Shown one piece after another: positions 47,509-59,544 of a stretch of DNA of 64,000 bases. The notes beneath the pieces are model-generated. The model saw nothing but the letters and a program-made list of their open reading frames with translations, was not told where the DNA came from and made no database searches. Position numbers and translations under genes: made by a program. The stretch comes from Stenocarpella maydis (Eukaryota; Ascomycota; Sordariomycetes; Diaporthales; Diaporthaceae): contig NQMI01000017.1 in assembly GCA_002270565.1 (NCBI GenBank), positions 382,150 to 446,149 of the forward strand, given 5' to 3'. Each line of letters opens with the position of its first letter. The stretch's first letter is position 1.

Positions 47509-50075
47509 TTACTCCTTCTTGTGCCTATCCTCGGCCTTCACCTCGTCGGCCTCACCGAGCTCCCCGTCCTCCTCGGCCAGGTCTGACTCGATTTCGTCGG
47601 CCTCGGTGATGTGTTCGTCCGCCCTGCGGAGAGCTGCCGGCGGCTCACCGCCGCTCATCTGATACTCCATCAGCTTGCTGAAGGCGCTCTCCGGGTCCGC
47701 GCTCAGCTGGACGTAGCTGCCGATCTCGGCAACGGTGCCCTCGCTTGACAGGACGATGATCTGGTCGGACCGCTTGATGGTGGACAGCCGGTGGGCGATA
47801 GAAATGGTCGTGTTGCGACCCTTGAGCAGCTCTGCGAGCGCTGCATTGACGAGAGTCTCGGACTCTGCGTCCAGGGCACTTGTGGCCTCGTCGAGGATGA
47901 GGATATCGGGATCCTTGAGCAAGGCACGCTATTCAAGTTTCGTCAGCAAATCTGTCAGCCGTAGTATCTTTCAAGACTGCTGTGCCAGAGCTTATTTGGC
48001 TGTTGGCACGGTCTGGCGGATGATGAACAAGATTCAAAGTGGCGAGGACTTACAGCAATCGCCAGTCTCTGTTTTTGGCCTCCGGACAGCTGGGCGCCAC
48101 GGGCGCCCACTTGTGTCTCGAGGCCTTCGGGGAAGTCGCTAATGAACCCGCAGTTGGCCTTTCTTGCGGCAGCAACGATTTCTGCGTGAGTTGCGTCGGG
48201 TTTTCCGTACGCAATGTTCTCAGCCACAGTACCGGAGAACAGGACGGGTTCCTGTGCGACCATGCCGATGCGCCGACGCAGAGACTTGACATTCAGGTCG
48301 TTTATGTTTTCACCATTGATGGTGATTGTGCCCTCGGTCGGGTTGTAGAAGCGGAGGAGGAGGGAGGCGACGGTCGATTTACCGCCACCTGATGGGCCCA
48401 CGATGCAGACATTGGAGCCAGACGGGATTTCGAAGTTTAGGCCTCTGAAGATGGTGACTGCTGGCCTGGTAGGGTAGGCGAAACTGACGTTTGTGAATCT
48501 GATGGGACCTTGAGCTGAGAGGACCCTCTTTCCGACAGTGGCTGGAATTGTGGGATGCCTGTCTTGCAACTCAAAGAGGCGCGAGGCAGCACCTACTCCT
48601 TTCATGAGCTCCGAGTAGAAACCTGACACACCGAAGAGGCTAGATCCCGCAAAGACGGTGTACATCATAAAGGACGTCAGGTCACCCAGTGACATTGCCC
48701 CCGATCTAACGAGGTTTCCGCCCACGATGAGCAGGGCCAGAATTGTCATGTTTCCAGCCCAGCCTGTTGACCCGTAGAAAGTAGCCGCAATTATCGACTC
48801 GCGCCGACCGAGGGCGAAGATCTTGCGCACCTGATGGTTGTAGCGCCTGACTTCTTGGATCTCGCCAGCAAAGGCTTGGCTGGTCTTGATGTTGCCCAGG
48901 CGCTCCTCTGCAATCTTTGTGAGAGTGCCCAGATTCTTTTGGATCTGCCGACTGATGTTACGGATGGTCCGTCCGTAGAAGAAGGCTCCAGCAGCGATCG
49001 GGGGAAACATCAGAAGGATAACCGAGGTCAGCTGGGGACTCAGCCACGCCATGGCACAGAAACCGGTCGCACCACTCACGATGGCCCGCAGACCGTCCGA
49101 GATGTTCTGGGTGATACTCTTGCCGACAATGACCGTATCCGAGCTCAGGCGTGATATCAGGTCGCCCACACGGTTTGCATCAAAGAACTCGGCATCCTGA
49201 ACGTACGTCCTCCGATACAGCTGGGTCCTGAGCCGCGCGACGACCCTCTCGCCTACGATACGGAGGAGAACCACACGCCCAAAGTTCGCCAAGGCACCGA
49301 GCGTCATGAAGGCAGCAAAGCCGACGAAGAACTGGGTCAGCGTAAGGCCAAGGACCGTAGGGGCGTCCTTACTCGCCGTGGCGATGTCCAAGATGCGACC
49401 AACCGAGAAGGGGATAGACATGGTGACGGCCGAGGAGATGAGAAGGAAGACACAGGATATCCCGAGCCATTTGACCTCGGGCCTGGCGATCTTGATGAGC
49501 CGCAGGATCTCACCCCAGCCGCCATGACCCGAGCTTTTGCCTTCCTTTGACAGCCGCGCCCTCATGTTGACCTGAGCGGCTTGTCTGGCGCGCTCGCTCT
49601 GTTGGAAGCCATGCTGTTCTGACTTGGTTTCCTGCCGGGAGCCCTGCCTGCCGTGCTCGCCCTCGAGGTCTTTCTCCAGGACCTGCTTCACCTGGGCTGA
49701 CGTCACATCAGCCCTCTCCCGGGCTTGCTGCCAGAGTACGGTGGCGGATGAGAAACCCCGTGGGGGTCCCCACGATGATATAAATGGGACTGGCGGCCTT
49801 GCGCGGGATGCAGAGGCCCTGCCAAACACCTGCGCGGCGATGCCCGGGGCTGCGGACGAGGAGGAGGCGAGGCCCGGCCGGCCGGGAGAGAAGGGACGAG
49901 CGGGAGCACTGAAAGCTAGCGATCGACGTGCGTTGAGAGGGGAGAGGCTCGGTACCGATACGGCGAGGGCCAAGGGGGCACAGACGAGTCCCTGGCGTGC
50001 GCCGCAAGCGAGGGCTCGCGGCGGGGGCAGCTCAAGAGCCTGGTAAGCTCGGCGAGCTGCTGCTCCCGGAACCAT
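47509..50075 (-). CDS. mitochondrial half-size ABC transporter (Mdl1/ABCB10-like)
   Basis: Two exons, 50075-48054 and 47928-47509, give 813 residues. This is an ABCB-type half transporter expected in the mitochondrial inner membrane, where yeast Mdl1 exports peptides. A long Arg/Ala/Ser-rich N-terminus without acids suits a targeting sequence. Six membrane spans lie between about residues 195 and 480 ([37 protein letters not shown]). The nucleotide-binding domain shows Walker [10 protein letters not shown] (about 560), signature [12 protein letters not shown] (about 660), Walker [13 protein letters not shown] and the switch AHRLST. The 125-nt intron (GTAAGT...GAATAG) falls between LAIA and RALL, inside the signature-to-Walker B stretch, so the protein is complete only when spliced. 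The acidic tail is rich in Glu/Asp. Mdl1 versus Mdl2 is not resolved. Confidence 0.92.
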
Positions 50076-50870
50076 GGCGACGGGATGGCTCGGGCGGGGG
50101 GAGGTCGGAAGGCCAGAGACTAGCGGTCGATAGTTGTACTTGTGCAGCGACTCATTATCATTGCTGTGTGTGGTGAAGGAAGCGGCCCATGGCCCACAGC
50201 GAGCGGACGGTTGAACGTTGGATCAAGTAAGAAAGTCGCGCCGGCTCGGAGATGGTTCAAATGTTGGCTGTCTAAAGTTTTGCCCGCGCTTCGGGTCATT
50301 AACGCTCGTCATCGGGTGGGGCGCGCACCACGCTTGTATTACAATATGCTGCTCGGCCCCAGCCGCTAGACCACTCGGGGCAGTGCAACTACGCCTTCAC
50401 ATGTGGTATTGACACGATGGTAACCAATCCTTTCAAGTCCTTGTCCTAGCTGTGCAAAGGAGGGATCGACGGCGGGGAGATGTCCGTCACGTGCAGTCGC
50501 CCTGCGTCAAGCCAGTGGCATAAAGCAGCCAGATGCACTTTGAGCCGATGGCCCACGGTTTGGGGCTGATTAACCGACAGCCAAGACAGAACTAAGATTC
50601 TAAATTGGATAGACTCTAGGGAGTTCCAACCCAAATAACACGTAAAGCAAAACACCACCCAAGCCAAGTGCGAGTACCGGGTCGTGGCCAAGTCTTCCGG
50701 TTGATGGTGTGTCGATGGTATATCGGTGGTGATAGAAGCAGGCCAAGCACTCGAGAGAATAAGAGGCAATGTGTTTGAGACCAAGGCGGTGGTGCCCCAG
50801 GCCAATTCATAATACATAGCTCGCTCGACCTCATCGCCTATCCACATAGAGTCCCAAGCTCAGCCGCAAT

Positions 50871-51014
50871 ATGTCGACAACACGGAGACACCAAGAGTCG
50901 GACCCGCGAGACGCGCTTGATCCCTCCCCTGAACGAGGCCCACAATACTGCGTTGTCGTGGCATACAGTCAGGACGGCAGGTTACTCATGCTCGACATGG
51001 AGGCAAAAAATTAG
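50871..51014 (+). CDS. orphan 47-codon open frame, doubtful
   Basis: Frame of 47 residues starting MSTTRRHQESDPRDALDPSP and containing YCVVVAYSQDGRLLMLDME before a stop. The second half has a protein-like beta-strand and turn pattern, but I recognise no family. It lies 795 bp from the divergent MDL1-like start and ends just before a homopolymer tract. It could be a small gene, the 5' remnant of a lost gene, or chance. A GTTACT sequence after GGCAG could be a donor, but no matching downstream exon was found. Confidence 0.2.
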   Translation: MSTTRRHQESDPRDALDPSPERGPQYCVVVAYSQDGRLLMLDMEAKN

Positions 51015-51091
51015 GCGGCTGTATAACTTCCGTGGCTAAGAACTGTCTTCGACAAAAAAACATAAAAATAAAGGCCACAACAGTGTGCGTT

Positions 51092-51146
51092 GGGGGGGGG
51101 GGGGGGGGAAAGAAAAAAAGGAAAAAAAAAAAAAAAAAAAAAGGAC
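51092..51146. repeat. purine tract: G-run followed by A-run
   Basis: About 17 consecutive G, then a mixed AAAG/GGA stretch, then about 21 consecutive A; every base is a purine. Lengths of such runs are prone to sequencing error. Confidence 0.9.
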
Positions 51147-52409
51147 TCGCAAGACTCGCGCCGTTATTCCACGGAGGCTCGTTCCGTGCAGCTTCGACGT
51201 GTTTGCTTCCACGGGAATAGACCTCGAGTTACTCCCACAGCTCTCACCCATCAGGCCTATTTATGAGTGAGCCACTTCTCCTGACTGCCAGCAGGTCGAC
51301 GGCCGTGTTCTGGATTTGACCACCTCTTAGGGCTTGGTACTCTGCCCATGCAGTCCAAAGGATGATTAGGGGCCGGCAGGTTGAGCTCCGTTAAAGGGAA
51401 CACAAACTAGTTTCCTTGCCCAAGAGTGTGTCGCAAAGCAATGGTTTGTTCAAGCGTCAGTTGGCTGCCACCTCAGTCACTCGGATCTCTGCTCCTGTTT
51501 TGACAATAATCGCGCCCGGAACGTAGCTGAGGGCGAAATAGTGTAGCAGAAGGTGGATCGACGTTTTGAGCTCTCTTCCGCGCTGGCTATCCGGACCGAC
51601 CTGCTTACTTCTCTAGCCAGGTTCCACCTCCACAAGACTTATTTCGCAGACCCGCGGCGTGACTCGGCTCAAACAGACAAAATCGCAAATGCCGGTTTCA
51701 GAAGATGAGGCATCCCGGCGGAGAACATCATACAGTGAGGGTGAGGGACCCTCATCGGCGCGAGTGAGTATGGATCAGTTGGTGTTGGTGGTGGCAACAC
51801 CAAAAATGAGCAGAAGGTGGGCCAGGCGAGATCTCAATCGCAACCTTGTGGGCATCCACGCCAGGAGCCCTGTACTCTTTTTTCCCCCTCCTTCTTTCAG
51901 GTCAGTCACATAACAGTCACTGCCTTGTTGGTGTAACCTATAGTCTATGGTGAACAGCTAGTGGGTGATTGGGATCACTGGGAAATTTATAAAACGCCAT
52001 ATGCGAGGTCGAAGTCGAACAGCGGTGCATTTGCGACTCCTAGGTGTGCCTGTCTTGGAGGATCTCCGCTTCAGGGGTCGAGTGCCCCTTTGCATGTTCC
52101 CCTGCCGCTTGAAAACCCGGCGTTTTGACATGTTCGGACGTATTTCTTCTGGATTGCTACAGGGCGGCTCACCCTTGGACTTGTTTTGATTTCTGTCATT
52201 GCTCTAGAAACTATTCCAAGGAAGGCGGGCGTGGAGACGGCTCCTTGAAGTGGAAGTTGGTTTGAGTCAGGGGGTTCGCCGGTGGATTTTTGGATCCATT
52301 CTCCTTCTTGCTCTTCCCCATTGGCACCGATCACCTTTTGTGAGCAAAATTAATGTGGACTCCCTCATTCCGCGATACAACTACCAGCTCTCAGGTACTT
52401 CTGCGTCTT

Positions 52410-52445
52410 GTCTCCAGTAACGTCTCCAGTAACGTCTCCAGGAAC
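52410..52445. repeat. three tandem copies of GTCTCCAGTAAC
   Basis: Two perfect 12-bp units (52410-52421, 52422-52433) and one with a single change, GTCTCCAGGAAC (52434-52445), in intergenic DNA. Confidence 0.9.
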
Positions 52446-55400
52446 TGGGTGGATGGTTGACCAGGCCCATCGGCCGGTCCTAGGAGCCTGGCACGACTGA
52501 TTATAGTTTCTGCCCAACTACCCACCTGCAGTGAGGGGCCCCACGGATATCAACACCAACGGCTAGAGGAGATGGCGTTTCCAGCAGCTCTAAGCCAGTG
52601 TTTGGGTGTGGCAGCTTGGAGACCAACTCCCCGAGCCGCGCTGCTTTGGCGTTGGCATTAGCGGAGAAAGGAAGGCAAATATATCCACCAGGGGGATACT
52701 CTTTGCATGTGAAAAGGTTGGGCCTCCTGGCAGGGTTGGGGTGGACGCTGTGGCCTGCCTTGCACATCGTAGGTGTGGGCGACCAGGCAGTAGAAATCTA
52801 TTGCCTCCTGAGACTGCAAGGGGGGTCCTCACCCAGACCACTTGAACGTTACCTCCTGCCACAGGTTGTGTGAGGAACCACATGGGTGTGCAGGAAAAGA
52901 GTCAAATGGGATTGATGTAACATTGCATCTGCAGAGGAGACACCCCGTCAGCTAGTTGATCCCAAGGCCTTGGGCGGCCGTGGGCTTTGCAGCGTCGATC
53001 GACCAGCCGCTGGCAGGGAGGGAGACATCCACCTTCTTCCCCAGATCCTCAAGGAAGCAGATCTGAGTCTGACGGGCCGAGCCAGAGTCGTAGGCAGGCC
53101 AAGGATGGGGGTGGGAAGGGGGAGGGCCCTCGAGGAAAGGACGCCCCCGCTGTGATTGCTGCGAGGAATTGCATGTGGTGCACATGCACGACGCAAGCGA
53201 ACTGGGTCTCATGTAGGTCTCTCCACGGGAACGTGCGTGTCCCAGGCGCATTGCCCCTAGCAGGTGGGTGGATGAGAATGAATACTACCGTACCGGTACA
53301 TCTGACTTGGGCAGACGGGGCAGAGGAGCCCTGCAGGTCCACCCGTCAAAGTACTGTGACAAGTCCAAGACTGAGGGCGTTGGGGGTCTAGAGCCCATAG
53401 ACGTCTGTGTGTCTGAAAACCAGCCGCGGCCGCGTGATGGCCCCCAGCCCGAGGACAGGACTCCTGCAGCATGGGAGTTGGGCCCCTTCAGAGACTCGAT
53501 GCCGGTGAACATGTTGCTCGTCTCTGAGACCTAGGACGTGTCTTGCTGAAGAAACCGGCGCTGGGCAGGGAGAATGAACTTCTTGAGCACAGTCTTCGTC
53601 CAGGGCCGACAGCACTGCTTGGTTTAGGGTGCCGTCCGTAGGAAATGGTTGCATAATTCTAACAACTCGTTCCGAGTAAGGCACTTGAGACCTTGTTGGA
53701 AGTCCCCAGCCCATGGTGTTGTACCTCAGAAAATCCTCTTTGTCTGCCGCAAAGTAGGTGACGGTATGTCCCGTGTCTCCGCGTCTCACTGCGGTAGCCA
53801 CAGGATGGGCCTTTGTCACATAATACTGCTGAGAAAGGATCTTTTATGCCGTGATATTGCGGCTGAACCTGAGCTGCTGGTCGCAGGGAGGGATGTCGCC
53901 AGTTCAGTCTCAAAAGGCTTGATTTTGTGCCGTGCCTCAGAAAGACGTGTTCGCGACGACAACACATCTCAGCATCTTCGACGGTTATGTGCCGAAGACC
54001 CCTCGGGACGGCAGCTGAAGGGCATTGTAAAAGCAGCAGGGCTTGCTCAAGCCGCACTGGGGGAGATTGGGAGAGAATGTGACAATTCAACAGGGCCAGA
54101 CCCCCTGGGATACTCACGAGGTACCTCAGCGATTGCCCCTGTCCCAGCGCGAGAAAGGTGTACTGAGTTGAGAGACAAGAAGGCCCTCGCCTGTCACTTT
54201 GTGACGCTGTCCACAGCGGATTGGGTCGGTAGAGCTTTGACGAGTCTTCAATTCGGGAGGCAGGTCGACTGATCATCCTGCGCCTTGTGGATTACACACC
54301 CCGTAGGCGACCGGAGCGCTGGTAAAGTTAAGGCTTTCTTGACTGGTGAGGCTTGTTTGCTCCGTGAGTGATGTGTCAGGAACACACACCGGCTTCCAGA
54401 GTGGGTTTTTTTCGGAGGCAAGCTTAGCGAGACAGGGGGCAGCAACGTAGCAGCATCATCAGGCCCCATGATTTCTGACATCCACCACCACTTTGATCCA
54501 ACGACCCCGAACCGCTCGAGACCTGCATTTCGGCAAGGCGCGAGCACCACTCAGGCAACAACGGGAGATGCCGGCTTGACTTGGACATGTGAGGGCTCCA
54601 CACGCTTGAGTGCCTGACACCGGACCTCGGGCCATTTTTTTTTGGCGTGGCTTGATAGCGGCGAGTAAGAGAGGGGCAGAGATGTGTGTACATCTACTGT
54701 TAGACTAACAGGATGCGCTTGACCCAGACCCATCCCTGCCTGTAAGAGCCTTGGGCGTCGAACGAAGTGCCTGTACGGAGTACTGTGGTACTGTGGCAGC
54801 AGGCCCCTGTCCTGGCGATTGGGCTGAGGTTGAGCGGGATCATCAAAGAGGAATGTGCCGAGATCGACAGCAGGGCAAGCTGCAGGGTGAGAATCTTGGT
54901 TCTCCCTGCTGGCTGGCTGATTGCCCCCCCCCTCCTCCACCCAGTCTGCCAGTCAGTCTGCCACAGAGTGGGAGAGAGAAAGAGGGAGTGTGTCTGAGAA
55001 AGAAAGAGGGAAAGAGAAGAGGGTGTGCGCGCCAGCTCAGCCCACAGTGTCGCAGTGTCCCCCAGTCTCGGGGCTGCCCCAGGTGTCATCCAGGCTGGGG
55101 TGGGAGCAGCAAAAGCGGGCAGCTGCAGCTGCAGGGCACCAGCACAACCCTCAGATCGCGCCCCCATGCGAGGGCTCCAATGATAGCGATGCGGAAAGCC
55201 ATGCTGGACCATGCCATGTCTGGCTGGGGCTGCGGGTATGTTTGACAGGCCAGGACTACCCAGATGCTCTGCTGAGCTGGGGTGTCTCGTTGACGACAGT
55301 CACAAGGATGGGGCCGATCGATCTCCTGGAGGCCTGGATCTGCCTGGTCCTGCATGCATGGTGGACGCACGTAGTTAGTGTACCGCATGCACATGGGCAC

Positions 55401-56179
55401 CGTCGTTGCGGAAAGAGGGCTGAGAGGATAGAGGAATGACTCAGTCCCCACGTACCTGGCGAGGGTCTCCTGTTGGCCTGGGCTGCCGCGCACCATGTAT
55501 CCGTACCCGTCCCGCGTACATGTGTCGTGCTATATCGGGACGTGAGGGCGCGTGCTGCTTGCTGTGCGTGTGCCGCACGACACTTAGTACGTAACGTGGT
55601 CTGGCGATTTTGGAAACCTTGAAGAGTGAGGACCGGCGAAGCCCATCGTGGTCATCTCGCAATGTTTGGGCGAGCCTGAGCCACGATGACATGGGTGGGG
55701 ACCCATTGGGGTCCTCGTGGGAGCATGGCATGTCGTCAAAACGACATGTCGCATTGACAATTCAATTGTCTCTTTATGGGGGGGGGGCTCAGTGGTCGAT
55801 CCTCGCCGGACTTAGCTCCCGCTGTTTTGGACGGCTAAGGGTTCAGCGACTGGAGCTCGTAGACAGGATATCCATGTCTTGCAACACCTGGTCACGACGA
55901 CATGCAGCCTGGCACTCAGGTCAATGCAGTCAGTCGCCATCTGGGGTACCATGGCCACCGTCTCGAGGTGCGAGAGTACCGGACAAGGTGGGGGTAGTAG
56001 TAGGAGGACGACGACGAGGACGAGCGGTGGTGGTGGCGGTAGTGGTAGAAGCAGAGATAGTAGGCAGGCTGAGTACCTCGGTATACAATCGAGGTAGTGT
56101 TACTCAGGTAGGTTGTCTAGAGTGTGTGCAAGATGGAATGATGCAGCGACCTCGACCACTCCTCCAGCAACCACAAACA

Positions 56180-56205
56180 CTGCTGCTGCTGCTGCTGCTG
56201 CTGCT
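56180..56205. repeat. CTG trinucleotide run
   Basis: Eight or more CTG units in non-coding DNA. Poly-Leu, Cys or Ala frames across it are not supported as genes. Confidence 0.9.
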
Positions 56206-58185
56206 CGCCAAGCTGAGACCCTCTCGCGACATTCAGCCCCCTCATACCGCGACGGGACAAGACAGGTTTAGAAATCAGATGCCAGCGAAGCCTCTCTCGC
56301 TCGCTTATTTAAAAAAGGTCGCCCGCCACAAGACCGCCCTCCCGTCCGGCAGCACTTGAGAGCCCACACTCAGCTCCTGCATCCAGCTCCAGATCCAGCC
56401 CCCAAGCCAGGCCCATGGCAACCCTTCCCACCAAAGCCCCCCACCCCTACTGTCAAGAAGGGTTTTCGCAGTCCCAGCACGACGGTAGGCCACTTCCCTG
56501 TCGCCTACTAAGGCACGACATATGTACGCACGTACATACACACACGCCACCCACACCCACGCCCACACACATGCATACAGCTTCTTGCTAGTCAGTCCTG
56601 TCTCGGCAATCACCGCAGCTGCGCAGCCAACAATAACTGACGCTTCTTTCTTTTCCCTTCCCTTTTTCTCCTTCACCTTTCCTTCCTTGCTTCATTACAC
56701 TCACACCACCACCGCCCGTCCACACCCATCTCCACACACTCTCCCACTTCATTCGGCCAGTGCCATCTGCACAATCTTGCAGGGGACGCTTGTTCATCAC
56801 GGCCTCAGCCCGTTTCCTTCTTGTCTCAGCTCAGAGCCTCCCTTTACAGACGTGATATGCAAACAATACACACACAAAAAAAACGCGCGGGAAGAGGAGA
56901 AACCAAAATGTGTCTCCTGGGTCACCCTGGCCAAATCCGAACAGGACGTCCCTATGTTTCGTGGTTTGTGCCGAACCCTTCCGAACTTGCTTCCCACACC
57001 ATATCTCAGAGGAAGGGATCGGCATGCGAGGCGAGCGGATCATCTGATCGCGGCGACAACCACCACCCAGGTCAAGGGGCCTTTGATGGCAGCCATACAA
57101 GTCTGCGTCAGCCCTGGAAGCGAAGGTGAACCAAGGGAGGATCAGCCATCTCGTGTGTTTACCGATCGCTGCGCATCATCAAGCGCATCATCCCGTGGTC
57201 TCGTAGTCAAGGCGATCATCGCACAATTGGTAATTTTGCAGTCAACTTCACCCCGTCTCTCACAGCAACCCCATCTGCTCCAGCATGCACGACGGACCCC
57301 CTTGGCTGGATCCTTTCAGCCGCCTGACCATATTCCATGACATTGCCGTCCAGTAGCATTGACCACCCCCCCCGGTATCACAGACACACGAAGGGGGACA
57401 GGAAAGGACAGGAACAAGAGTACAAAGTACAAACCTATATACAGGAACAACTTTCACAAACTGACCTTCGTAGGTACCGCGCGCCCCGCCTCCTTTCCAG
57501 GAATAGGATAAGCCGCCGGGGAGCTCGACCAAACGAGAACGACACCGCAGGGGGAAAAAAGTCATAAGCAAAGTGGAGGATCCCGGCCCCGCCGCTCCCG
57601 CCTTTGTCCATCTACGTGGCTCACCCCTGGCCACGATTTCCCGCCCACCCTGTGATTTTTTGTTTTCCAGTAGCATGAGACAAGGCAGATGAAAAGAGAC
57701 AGTATTCGTACACCTGACAACCGTGATGTTGCTGCCCGTGGGGGCCCTCGACAATCTATGCGCGATTTCTGTTGGAAGCCTGTTTTGTCGCTCTTCTTGG
57801 TTCTCGCGTTTTTGTCGTCGGCGTGTTGCTTTCTGTCGTACCCATTGCTCCACACCCCAACAAAGTCCTGTCGACCATGCCAGCTGCCGGACGCCTTCTA
57901 AATGAGGAAAACCTTTCCAACCTTTGGCCGCCCACCTCCCCCATGTCCGAAACCCTTCGCCTAAAACAAGTCCTGGTCTGCAAATATCAGACCAAGTAGA
58001 AATGACCTCATGCGTTCGCCCAGTCTCAGGCGACGCTTCTCAGTCGACTGGTCACTGAGAGTTCGAAAAAAAAAAAGAAGGCAGACGCGCAGATGCCAAC
58101 CAATGTGGGAAATAGCCATGATTTGTAGCAGCGCAAGTCCGTGTATTGGCGCTAGGCATGGAGTGGGATATGTACGTTTGCAGAT

Positions 58186-59544
58186 TTATCGACTGGAGCC
58201 TGCCACGGCCGGCGCATCCGCCGCGTCGTCGGGCGAGTAGAGATCGTGGCACTCGAGCATAACTGGTCGGCCCACGGTCAGCAAGGGGGGAGGGAGTCTT
58301 CAAGTGGATCAGGAGTTTCGACCTACTCTCTGTGATCTGCTCTTCCCACACGCCATATTGGTAGTCAACGAGACCGTGCCTCTCAATACTATCGCAAAGA
58401 CGGACAAGTTCATCACCCAGCTTCTTGAGACCGTCAAGTGTGATCAAGGTTTGTCCCCTTCCGAGCGGGCGTCCAGAATCCATGAGCTCCTTCTGTGCCT
58501 GGAAAGTAGCAAGCCAAGCGTGGTTGAAATCGTTCCACAGCTTGATCCTGTCACTGTGCAGGTTTTGATCGTCAGAGGTGAGACCTGCCACATGCGATAA
58601 AACGGTCAGTAAAACTGTTTCCCGGGCCAATGGCCAAGTAACAAGCCTGGTCGATAGACCAGTCATGGGGGTGGGAAGGTTTGGCATTCATTCTTACCAA
58701 GCTCGTGGACATGGGATAGCAGCCACTCCGAGACACTCAAAAGTGACTCACTGGCTGTCACCAGTGCCCCATCCCTGATGTTCTTGAAGATTTCCTTTAG
58801 AGCGTCCTGGTACTGCGTATACGCCTGGTTGAGGTCGGCGCCCCCAGGGTATTCCGAGGAGTCCTCCATGCTCACATCAGGCTGCGCAGTGGGAGTCGCC
58901 TGAGCTCCCATGGTTTGCATCCCAGCAATGTTGCTAGGGTAGTTCATCATGGTATTTCTATCAGAGGGGCCCTGCTGGTAGACCGCTGCCGCCTGTGCGC
59001 TTGAGGGTTGCTGCTGCTGCATAGCCGAAGCAGTCGCGGCGTTGGTTGGCTCGTTGGAAAAGTACTGGGCTGTCATTGTAGTATCCGCCGGCATCATCTG
59101 CGGAGCTGCGGGTTGCCGCAGGTCAAACGAGCTTCCCGGCGTATCATAGACGGGATTCTGAGTTGTAGCCTGGGGTACATTGTACATCATTGTGGGGTTA
59201 TACGAGCCGGCAAAGTTTTGCGTCTGCCGGCCGTCCTGCCCGTAGCTCCCAGCCGACTGCTGGTAGCTCATGGTGTTCTGGTGTATACCAGCGGCAGTCG
59301 AGAAGCCCGTCGCAGAGGGCTCTTGGTAGTAGGCGCCATATCCGGCTGATCCACCGCCGATGCCTGCCCGGGCACCGGCTTGGGGAGACGTGTTGAGAGG
59401 TGCGGGTCGGTACCTCTCCGTTGTGGTGCCGGCCATGGTGCGGTGTGCCTGCTGCGTCGGGTTTTGTACAGTCTGGTGGTACCTCGTGTTTGTGTGTTGG
59501 AGGGGCGGTTCATTCTGCCTCCTGCGGCGGTTGTTGTCGTCCAT
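58186..59544 (-). CDS. conserved-looking fungal protein of unknown function, Gln/Tyr-rich
   Basis: Three exons, 59544-58698, 58584-58327 and 58262-58186, code 393 residues. The N-terminal 240 residues are low-complexity, rich in Gln, Tyr, Met, Thr and Pro (MDDNNRRRRQNEPPLQ start; MMYNVPQATTQNPVYDTPG). The C-terminal about 140 residues look folded and helical: LNQAYTQYQDALKEIFKNIR, ESLLSVSEWLLSHVHELGL, KLWNDFNHAWLATFQAQKEL, LDGLKKLGDELVRLCDSIE and VDYQYGVWEEQI, ending SPDDAADAPAVAGSSR. The joins (GTAAGA/GGCAG and GTAGGT/GACCAG) keep frame. I do not recognise the family. The layout, a disordered Gln-rich arm plus a helical domain, fits a nuclear or regulatory protein, but that is a guess. The frame is open upstream to about 60039 without a good ATG; I treat that as leader. 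Confidence 0.7.

Larger units (their letters stand above)
50076..58185. other. 8.1-kb gene-poor region
   Basis: No gene with recognisable domains or consistent splice structure. Visible items are a 47-codon orphan frame (50871-51014), a G-run then A-run (51092-51146), a 12-bp triple tandem repeat (52410-52445), a CTG run (56180-56205), and many short overlapping open frames on both strands that look random. Base composition is similar to neighbouring intergenic DNA and I see no obvious AT-rich RIP-type decay. Confidence 0.5.

Noticed and set aside
57260..57853. 197-codon minus-strand frame in the gene-poor region
   Set aside because: Arg/Lys/Glu-rich start and no domain; overlaps several equally long frames on the other strand, which points to random open frames.
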